Translations under genes and position numbers: made by a program
The notes under the pieces: model-generated
The model's database searches: none
What the model was told of the DNA's origin: nothing
What the model saw: only the letters and a program-made list of their open reading frames with translations
In this document: piece after piece, positions 1 to 8,331 of the stretch
Layout of the letters: the number at the start of each line of letters is the position of its first letter
Position numbering within the stretch: position 1 is the stretch's first letter
Source: Actinomortierella ambigua
Lineage: Eukaryota; Mortierellomycota; Mortierellomycetes; Mortierellales; Mortierellaceae
Assembly (NCBI GenBank): GCA_016098155.1
Contig: JAAAJB010000255.1
Location: 1-47,567, forward strand
Length of the DNA: 47,567 nucleotides
Reading direction: 5' to 3'

Positions 1-122
1 TTTTTGGCGCGAAGTCGTCCCGAAAGCCCATCAGCTCGCATAGCCGAGCACAAGCAAATCCCTTTTTTTTTTTTTGGTTGTATTACTAACAGCATTTCCT
101 CCTCAGCTGCCTTTTTTATTTC

Positions 123-2383
123 TTAAAGATGAGGTCCATATGGCTTCTGCAGAGCCCTGCTGTTCCAGTTCAGGACCTCTGTCAAGCCTTTGAACCAGTC
201 GGTGCTCTGGTCCGTACGACAGATGGTACATGCAGGATACCTGGATGCCGTAATCATCACTGAGTCCCCTAGGTGAAGCTCTTGACGATGGCGACCATCG
301 AACGATGCCCAAGCAGTGGTCCTACTAGACCCCGGAACTAGTATAGATGATATCACAGAAAACGAATGTAAGAATTCTAGACCGCAAGATCCACAATAAT
401 AGGGCGGTAGATGTATGATTCTGAATGCTTCGCTTACCACAGACACGGAGGCGCTTAGTGCCGGGAATGATCATCGGCCGCGCCGTGAGCGAGTGAGGAG
501 CAATAGGTGCGATAATGATAGAGTTCTTCTCCGGGTGAATTAGGGATCCGCCAATGGATAGTGCATATGCTGTGGATCCAGTAGCCGTCGCAATAACCAA
601 ACCGTCGGCCAGAATAGTGGTCACTGGGATGCCGTCGACATATAAAGCCAGCTGCAGCATGCCCGCATTCGAACCTCGGTCGACAGTCACCTCGTTCAGA
701 ACCTGCCAGGTATCCGTTGGCATCATATACTTGTCCATCGCTTCTGACAACGGCGACGATGGTGTCAGTTCCCTGGTAAATGTTGGTGATGTCAACGCCA
801 CATCGTTGTTGCCCATATGCTGTCCATTGCTTCCATCGCCGCTGCTGCCATTCAGAGTCTGCTCTCGAGGCATGGAAAGATCGATATTTTGAGCTCCTTG
901 TTTCGAATCCATGCGCCGGACGTTGCGGAGGATCTGCTCAAAGTGGCTCTGCTCTCTCTGCGCCTTCTCCTCTTCCAGCGACCTACTTTCATCATCCGAC
1001 TCGGATGTATTGCCAGATTCAGCCATGGATTCTATTAGGCGTGTACATGAGGGATCCTGATTCTTGTAAACGGAACACTGAAGGCGCATCCGGATATTCA
1101 CGTTCATGCCCTCGCCCTGAAGAATGTTGGTCAAAGTCGCTCTGTACGTGGCAAAGTCAAAATTCGTCAGGAACCCCAGGCTTCCTAAATGGAAGGCTAA
1201 AAGGGGCGGGACTCGCCGTTGGAACATGGATGTCGTATACAGGACAGTACCATCGCCTCCAAGAGTAATCGCCAGGTGAACGTCTTCCGGCACAATGTTA
1301 TGATCGACCTCGCACCCCCAAAACCGGAGCCGTTGCTTCCATGACGGGCACTGCTCGATAATCTCGTTGTATTTGAAGGATGAAGTATCCTCGAGCCGCT
1401 TGTCGACCAACAGTGTGAGTTCTGGAAATGTTTCCAGAAGCCATATGGACAACTCCTTCGTCAGCTTGTTCAACTTGGGATCGGGTTTGGTGACAATAAG
1501 AACGTTGGAAATTGCTGGGAGCTAAGTAGAGTGGTTGTCGAGAGAGACGCAGTCAGCATGACAAAGGTGGACAATAGGTGTCAAGTTGCGGGCAAAAAAA
1601 TAGATTTAGCGAACAAGACTCACCTTGACGACGTTTCGAGATACACGATCAAAGAGATCCATGACCTTGTCGTATCTATGGAATCATTCAAAGAATGGTC
1701 GATCAAGGCAAAGCCAATTGCATTAGTCAGTCGTCAAGGATACCGGGAGTACAGGATAGACGGCAATCATGTGAAATATTTTCCACACTCATTCACCTTG
1801 ATAGAAGTGTTCCGAGCTGTGCAGGTCCAAAAACCTAATGAGTTTCACCAATCCTTGTGATCAGTCCCTGTCATCAACTTGAATGTTGTAGTACGGAGTT
1901 ACAGGCGAAAAAAAAAAGAAGAACAGACAAGACACCTACACCACTCTTGTCACCAGACTGCACAAGGAGGATACCAGAGTGCGCTGCCACTCTCTCCAGA
2001 ATCTCTTGAGTATCCGCACCTATAGAGCGAGAGGGTTGAGGTGTGTAGAGGCAATGGTGAATTGATTGGTTACGCAACACCGCGATGCTGCTCCTCGACC
2101 CACAATGTTCGTGACCCGTACTACTTTACTTTGGCTGAGTGTGATCCAGTCTCCTTCATGATCTTTCCACCGCAAGACAAGGCATTCATCAACACAGTCT
2201 GAAAACTGTTCGGAGAAACTGGCATAGATGGTTGCAGGCCTCAGATCTGGGTGAGCAGCGAGGGTTTACAAAGAGTTCAAGAGTTAATTGATAAGAAGGT
2301 TCAGCGTTGATGTTTTGCGTGCAGGTATAGGGTGGACAGCCTGAAAGAGGCCACTTGCCTTGCAGTAGCACATGCACCATCTG
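123..2383 (-). CDS. NAD kinase with N-terminal PB1-like segment (5' end unresolved)
   Basis: ATP-NAD kinase, which phosphorylates NAD+ to NADP+. Exons read on the minus strand: 2383-2359, 2246-2130, 2019-1940, 1834-1797, 1675-1624, 1521-438 and 337-123 (TAA). Codon phase is continuous across all six junctions, giving 536 codons. The kinase signatures are seen directly: LGGDGTVL, FHLGSLGFL, NEVTVDRG, ATGSTAYALSIGGSLIHP, then RTTAWASFDGRHR and CRTDQSTDWF in the last exon. A Ser/charged insert of about 110 residues separates MRLQCSVYK from WQVLNEV. Upstream, exons 1-3 encode an OPCA-like run (WKDHEGDWITLSQSADTQEI) typical of PB1 interaction domains. The exon ending at 2359 uses a GC donor (GCAAGT). 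The true start is not resolved; one candidate first exon has its ATG at 2745-2743. Kinase call is firm; the PB1 part rests on splice inference. Confidence 0.88.
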
Positions 2384-3300
2384 CTGAAAATGAGTAAACT
2401 TCACGCGCCATTTGCCCATTTTGCATGAACGGAGGGTGGGAATTGGAGGTGAGAGGGGAGTTTCTGGGGTTCAAGGTCTTATCATCGTGCTATCGTTCAC
2501 AAGCCAGTCACGATATGCTCGTAAGTTTGTAAACGAGCATAAAATCGGTAGGTCTCAATGGAACAATCGAGAGTACAGCTTCCCAGTGTCCTTGCGCGTT
2601 CAGCCACCGACTACCAGTAGCAAGCGCTCGCTGAGATGCATCCAGTATTGGATTACTATGATGAACAGAGCCATCGTTGGATAGCATGGACAATATCAAG
2701 CTAAGGAAATCGGTGCTGCTCACCTTTGAACGTCGATGCCGACATATCAACGTTGTGCTATACACATAAAAAAGGCATATCAATCGAGTCGAGCTACGGC
2801 GCTGGATGCGCAACTTCTAGTTACGTGACAAGGCGAATTACTTGAACAGCAACACATTCACGCGTGAATGTTCAGGTTGCTTCAAGGCTGTGCAGCAGTC
2901 AATTGATGTCGGTACTGCTTTCCAAGACCTGGTCATGTTTGACCACTTGACTGTCTCTGCGCAAGACTCTCTCTCTGCAGTGCTTACTTTCAACCGATGT
3001 ATGATTTTTTTTTGTCTTATGGTTTATGCTGGACTTGCCCTCGCTCCCATAACAAATACACATATACATATACACACAAGCATACAGTTGGGTCGTTTGA
3101 CGATTTAGGAAGGGACGCCGAGGGGTTCAGCGATGCTCAGTCCTTCTTCTCTCTCTCCCCCCTGCTTTCCGCCCATCTCTCCTTGCACAGCCTTTTGAGG
3201 TCGAGTCTCATTCGCTCGCTGACTCCGTATTGTGCCTGACTAAAAATTATTCAAGTGACCTCAATATCTCCGCTTGCCCCCCCTTTCTCTCCATTCCAAC
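2384..3300. other. Unresolved 5' part of NAD kinase and promoter of the TMEM164-like gene
   Basis: The minus strand should hold the first exon(s) of the NAD kinase gene. A short ATG exon (MSASTFK, 2745-2725, followed by GTGAGC) and a later open stretch near 2510-2560 are candidates, but I could not join them in phase. The right part is presumably the promoter of the downstream plus-strand gene; it contains an AC/AT-rich run at 3053-3085 and pyrimidine tracts at 3145-3190. No other gene seen. Confidence 0.4.
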
Positions 3301-4782
3301 ATGTCGTTGTCGAGCATTCTCATCAACCTACTCGAGACTCATGTGCTCAACCCAGCCAGCAGCTGGGTCGAGTCGATTGCATTCGACATGCCCAAGACAA
3401 CTGATCTGACTGACACTTACAGAGGTACCTGGTTTCTATCGCCTCGCCAGCATACCATCGAGTTTGTGTGCTACAACGTCCTCTTCTTTGTCCTCTTCAC
3501 GGTCGGCCAACGCCTATTGAAGAGGAAAGGGTATGTGTATAGGCTGCTTCTCTCTCTCTCTTTCTTTTTTTGATACCTTTTCTTTGGGTTGTGCATGCTT
3601 CCGTACACCCTTGGCTTCTCTTCTTCTAGCCAGAGGAAAGGTTGGGGAATCTCTTTCTGCGCCCAGCTGCTCTTCTTTTTTTTTTTTAAAAAAAAAATTC
3701 GAATTCATAATTCACTTTGTGTCCACTCCACATGGCAGTCATAATCATATGCATGGATACCCCCGTTTTCATTCGCCGATTTTTAACGTCAAGAGAACAC
3801 TAATTCACATTCATACAATAGATCGGCCTTTTACAGCCCCAAGATCGACCAGCTGTCAGACCAACTGTCAGAAAGCATTGATGCCAATGTGCTGCGTGGT
3901 CACTGGATGGATAAGGCGGTGCTTGCTTTACTCTGCGGATCGTATGTCCTGACAGTCTATCACAAAGTGTTTGGCGATAACTTTATGTATCTGCTGCAGC
4001 CTTGCCATGTCAATCTGCTGCTTCTCATTTCTGCGTTTGTTTTCAACTCGAAGCAGTCAAAGTTCACCAACCTTGCTTTCAACACCTACCTGCACTATCT
4101 CTGGGCGACCATCATTGCCCTCTGGTTTCCCGACTCAACGGACAATGGCCTCTTCCTTGTCATTGAAAACTTTTGGTTCGGTAAGTTGGAGAATGCACAT
4201 CAGATAGGTGGATGAAAAGATAATGAAAAAGGGGGGGGGGGACACTGGTTGAATCTGCTGTATTTTCTCACCCCTTTGTTTCATGCTTGACCGAGTCAAC
4301 CTGAGTGATAGGTCTAACCGTCTATAAAGCCCCCACATAGTGGTCTGCTTGTCCGTATGCACATGTAATTATCCTTCTCACTTTTCATTTTTTTTTCGTT
4401 ACATTTTTCCTGCTTCAATCTCATAGAGCACTACCTTTTGCTTCTCGTACCCGTATACATGATCTACTCGGGACGTTTTGTCATCTTCCCTCTGTCGCTC
4501 TCGTATGCGGTGGTCTCGTATGCGCTCTTCTGCCTATTCCATTCGTTTGTGTTGAGTGGATGCGGCTTGTTGACGGGGCACAACCTGAACTACATGTTGG
4601 TCCCACCTAATTCACCAATTATGCATTCGTTGGGCAAGTTTTACCGACTGGCCGTTTACGCAGCTATGTTTGTCTGCTGTGTTATCTCGCGCTACATCAT
4701 TGTAGAGATCTTTTCTATTCCACTGCGCATCAAGCAATGGAAGACCAACCAAAAAACACTTTCTGACAAGAAGCATGCATGA
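3301..4782 (+). CDS. TMEM164-family multi-pass membrane protein
   Basis: Exons 3301-3530, 3822-4180 and 4427-4782 give 314 aa in continuous phase; introns are GT-AG. The chosen start is the first ATG of the frame. The protein is mostly hydrophobic with about six or seven membrane segments. Three landmarks match TMEM164 in order: a YLLQPCHVN motif (Cys about residue 138), a LWFP...FEHYLLLLVPVYMIYSG stretch, and GLLTGHNLNYMLVPP. From family knowledge, human TMEM164 is a membrane acyltransferase that builds polyunsaturated ether phospholipids, with a Cys-based active site in the equivalent motif; the same chemistry here is inference. The C-terminus ends in a Lys-rich tail (SDKKHA) that could act as an ER-retrieval-like signal, though it is not a canonical KKxx. 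Intron 2 contains a 10-G run. Confidence 0.82.
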
Positions 4783-5127
4783 TGCACATGGCCGTAAAAA
4801 ATAGCGGTAGTGAAAACAGACTACCATTTTTTTTCCTCCGACAAAATAGCTTTTTCTTTTAATTATTCACATCTTGTTTGCGTGTAAAAGTAAATACCAG
4901 CCTTGCATTCCATACTGATAGACGAAGATGGTGATGGCTAACCATACTATCACATGCAAACACATCTAGCTATCAACATCACAAGCTCGCGCTGCTAGTA
5001 TGAACAAATGTGCATGAGGCCAAGAGAAAAAGGGAAAAAAAAAGAAGACTAAGATTGCATCCACACTTCCTTCTTTTACTCCGTACCCACCCTTCCACTG
5101 CCTACCAACTCTTCCTCACCCATCATC
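4783..5127 (+). other. Intergenic: 3' flank of TMEM164-like gene and dynamin promoter
   Basis: AT-rich with several A and T runs and no open frame of note. Immediately upstream of the dynamin ATG is a C/T-rich leader (5061-5125), the usual look of a fungal 5' UTR here. No TATA box that I would trust. Confidence 0.5.
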
Positions 5128-7023
5128 ATGTCCAGCATGCTTGAAGGCTCTGCATACCAGAGCTTGATGGATAAAGTCAATAAAGTCCGCAGCTATGGAC
5201 TGAGTGACATTATCAGCATCCCGCAGATTGCCATTGTTGGTGACCAGTCGACGGGCAAGTCGAGCGTGCTCGAGGCCGTGACCAAGCTTTCGTTTCCTCG
5301 TGACAAAAATATGTGCACCAAGTTTGCCACGCAGGTCAGCCTCCGTTGCGACCCACGAAGCCACGAAGACAGGCTCTCTGCCTGTATCAAAGGCAATGAC
5401 GCCTTCAACACCAAGTTTCTTAGCATTGATCCATCCACGGAATTTGAGGGCGTGATCAAGGCGGCCGACGATGTGCTGTGCCGCTCCCGCTCCAAAGACA
5501 TCAGTGACGAGGTGCTCGAGTTGACGTTGACCGGCCCAACCCAGTCACCGCTAACGATCATCGATCTCCCGGGATTCATAAATATCCCGATCGATGGTCA
5601 AGACAAGAACCTTCCGGACATGATTCGCGCCATCAATGGTCGGTACATGCAAGACCCAAGGACGATCATCCTTGCTGTTCACCCCGCGACTAGCGACTTG
5701 AACAACTCGTATGCACTGGCAGAGGCTGGGAAGGTCGACCCAAATGGCGAGCGCACCATTCCCATTATCACACGGCCGGACGAGGTTCCCAATGGCCTAT
5801 TGGAGGATGTAGTCGAGATGATCCTTAACAAGCGCAAGTTCATGCGCCTGGGCTACCTAGTCATGAGGAACTCGGCTTATGTGGAGATGAGCGAGTCCTG
5901 GGACAAAGCTCTACAACGAGAGATTGCGTTCTTCCAAGAGTCAAACCTGTGGAAGAATGTTCCAGACTCTGTCAAAGGCCGTGAGAGCGTCAAGCGGTTT
6001 CTCGGAAACCTTCTCCACTCTCACATCAAGAAGGAGCTGCCGCTCCTCAAGAAGGAGATTGTTTCCAAGATAGAGGCCCTCGAGCGGACGCTTGAAGCCA
6101 TGGGCAACCCGGTTTCCACTACCGCGGCGGCCCGAGTGGCGTTCACCATGATGGCGTCGAATCTGAAGGGTTCGCTCAACAATCTGCTTACTGGCCAATA
6201 CGCCCAGCAGTATATTGACGCGTTCAAGGATTCTTCCTCCAGTGAGGACGACACTTCTGGACGGGATGATGACAAGGAGCGTCTCAGCATTCGGTTTGTC
6301 AGATCGACACTCCACCAGCTGTATCGCGAGTACAGCACCTCGATGGCCGACGGCACCCAGCTACCGGCTACAGAGCAGATTTCTGCTCTCACCATCAAGT
6401 ACAGAGGCAGTGAACTCCCTGGGTTTCTACCCTACAACGTCTTTCTCCAGATTTTCAAAGGGATTTTGTCGGATTGGAAGCGCCACACCAGAGAGCATGT
6501 CGAGCGCATGTGCAAGTACTTCTACGAGGCTATTACAGCCTACATCAACTACGACACAGACTCCCTGATGCTCCCTGTCGTCCTCGAGACCTTTGACAGC
6601 TTCTACAGGACTCAGAAGAAGAGGATTGATGACCGCGTGCACGAGATCTTTCGTGACGAGGCACATCCATTCACCGTGAACGAGGGCTTCTTTGACAAGA
6701 TCAGCAAGCTACGCGAAAAGAAATCTGGGGAAAAGGGTTCAAAAAACCAGAATGCTGCTAGCAACGAGCAGGCAGCTGCTGAGGATTTGAGCACCATGCT
6801 CGTGGCCTATTGCAATGTTTCGCGCGAGAGAATTGCAGACGTGATCCCTATGCAGACGGTAGAGCGGCACCTGGTCTGGGAGACCGACACTCTTTTTAGA
6901 ATGTTGATCACCGTCGACGACAAAGCTTTGGATGGCCTGATTGAGTCACCAGAGAAGCAGGCCCTTCGACGCAGTCTCAAGGAGAGAATCGACATCTTGG
7001 AGCGCAGCCTGAGCGAGCTTTAA
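5128..7023 (+). CDS. Dynamin-superfamily GTPase (Mx-like), intronless
   Basis: Single exon, 631 aa. G1 P-loop GDQSTGKSS lies at about residues 38-46, G2 threonine in MCTKFATQV, G3 DLPG at about 146-149. The G4 position reads TRPD at about 214-217, where most dynamins have TK(P/L)D. A middle/stalk region follows, with a charged Ser/Asp linker (SSSSEDDTSGRDDDKE). The C-terminal 100 residues (LVAYCNVSRERIADVIPMQT, then an ERIDILERSL helix) look like a GTPase effector domain. There is no PH domain, transmembrane segment or Pro-rich tail, so it resembles Mx-type and fungal Mx-like dynamins rather than Vps1, Dnm1 or Mgm1. These proteins oligomerise on membranes or other scaffolds; the target here is unknown. 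Intron-free in a neighbourhood of intron-rich genes. Confidence 0.92.
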   Translation: MSSMLEGSAYQSLMDKVNKVRSYGLSDIISIPQIAIVGDQSTGKSSVLEAVTKLSFPRDKNMCTKFATQVSLRCDPRSHEDRLSACIKGNDAFNTKFLSIDPSTEFEGVIKAADDVLCRSRSKDISDEVLELTLTGPTQSPLTIIDLPGFINIPIDGQDKNLPDMIRAINGRYMQDPRTIILAVHPATSDLNNSYALAEAGKVDPNGERTIPIITRPDEVPNGLLEDVVEMILNKRKFMRLGYLVMRNSAYVEMSESWDKALQREIAFFQESNLWKNVPDSVKGRESVKRFLGNLLHSHIKKELPLLKKEIVSKIEALERTLEAMGNPVSTTAAARVAFTMMASNLKGSLNNLLTGQYAQQYIDAFKDSSSSEDDTSGRDDDKERLSIRFVRSTLHQLYREYSTSMADGTQLPATEQISALTIKYRGSELPGFLPYNVFLQIFKGILSDWKRHTREHVERMCKYFYEAITAYINYDTDSLMLPVVLETFDSFYRTQKKRIDDRVHEIFRDEAHPFTVNEGFFDKISKLREKKSGEKGSKNQNAASNEQAAAEDLSTMLVAYCNVSRERIADVIPMQTVERHLVWETDTLFRMLITVDDKALDGLIESPEKQALRRSLKERIDILERSLSEL

Positions 7024-8331
7024 GTGGACGTTTTTTCTGAGGCATTGCTCACCTTGTCCACCTTCATATACTCCCTTTCCTATCTACTTTTTATTTTGTA
7101 CTCTATACTCTTTTTTTTATTTTTATTTTTTTTTTACCCCTTGCAGGGTGTCAATATCGTTCAGCATGTTAGCTACCTTCAACAGCTACGTGGAACTGAA
7201 CCCGTCAGTCAATGGCACGGGAAGGCGCATCTAGCGCGAAGCCCCCGAAGCCAATGCACCTATACTTTCTTTTGTACACCCATATCAAAACAATGAAGAC
7301 ACACCATACTACTTGAGCTGTGAATTATGGAGATGAAGAAGGATACACTCAGATTGTGCAGTTTTTCCTTTCTAAGATGGTGTGAGAAATGGGCTCTAGG
7401 CAAATATTTTTCACACGTCTCTCTCGCCAACTCCCTTCAGGTAGCTGACAATTACACATGAACCGACTCGTCGTGCCTTTCACCCGAGCAGTGTTTGTCT
7501 TTCGGTTTTGTGCCCTTGCAGTGTGTTTCCCTCCCCCCCTCTCTCTCTAGAGAGAGAATCCGGTTTTTCACAGCCAGCCAGCTCCCACTATCCTGAACCC
7601 AACACCCCAATCGATCTTACCCCTCCCCTTATAGTCATCGCTGACTGAGAACATCCCAAAAATGGCGACACCAGCAGGATTGTGGAAGGTTTCTCTCAGC
7701 CAGAGATGGCAATGGTTAACATGGCCCTGAGTTCCAATGTATCCGTTCAAAGAGGAGGCTATTACGGAAGACACCAAGGAAGGAGGAGCCATCACATCCT
7801 CTTTGAACGGGATACAACGGTGCCATATTGGCCGTCATCATCCTGAGCTGAGAGAAGACCCACGATCCTGCTGCTATTGCCATTTGTGGAATCTCAGTCA
7901 GCATGAGATCGGTGAGGAGGGAGGGGACCGGCTGTGAAAAAGCTATATCTCTTGAGAAGAGGAGGGGGGGTAGGGGAAACACATCACGAGGGCACTATGC
8001 AATCGCCAGAAGGGATATCAAAGAAAAAAAAAAAGACGCACTGTTCGGGGAGTTGAGTCCACAGCGAGTCTTGCATATTGAAATCATCAGCCTTCTGGAG
8101 GGGCGTGTGTGAAAATGTGCATACCTGCTCAAGTGTTGGTTCAACAAGAGAAACTATGCATAGCATGCTACCAATTTATATAAATTCCTCGAACCAAGCC
8201 ACCCTGAAAATTTCCGCTATTGGGGCCGGTGCAGGCAAACTTCCCCCTGATGTTATTTTTTTTTAAAAAGAAGAGAAAGGGGTGTAGAGTTCAAGAACAC
8301 ATGGCTTGCATGACCAAGTCGGAAGCTCGAC
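7024..8331. other. 1.3-kb intergenic region
   Basis: Starts with the T-rich 3' flank of the dynamin gene (7081-7140). It holds a short CT/GA palindrome at about 7540-7558 and the foldback element listed separately (7562-7943). The right end (7950-8331) is the PIF1 promoter side, with an A run at 8023-8035 and T and A runs at 8257-8275. Short open frames occur on both strands but none is recognisable as a gene. Confidence 0.5.
7562..7943. repeat. Imperfect inverted repeat (foldback / MITE-like)
   Basis: Left arm about 7562-7756, right arm about 7797-7943, loop about 40 nt. The outer ends pair as TTTTTCACAGCC (7564-7575) with GGCTGTGAAAAA (7930-7941). The inner ends pair as CCGTTCAAAGAGGA (7743-7756) with TCCTCTTTGAACGG (7797-7810). 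In between, matching blocks such as GCTGACTGAGA, ATGGC and AGCAGGAT occur in the same order when one arm is reverse-complemented, with many substitutions and indels. No transposase frame is present and I see no clear target-site duplication. It could be a degenerate miniature element or an inverted duplication. Confidence 0.7.

Noticed and set aside
1531..1860. 109-codon plus-strand frame
   Set aside because: It is antisense to two conserved NAD kinase exons and their introns; the minus-strand model explains the sequence.
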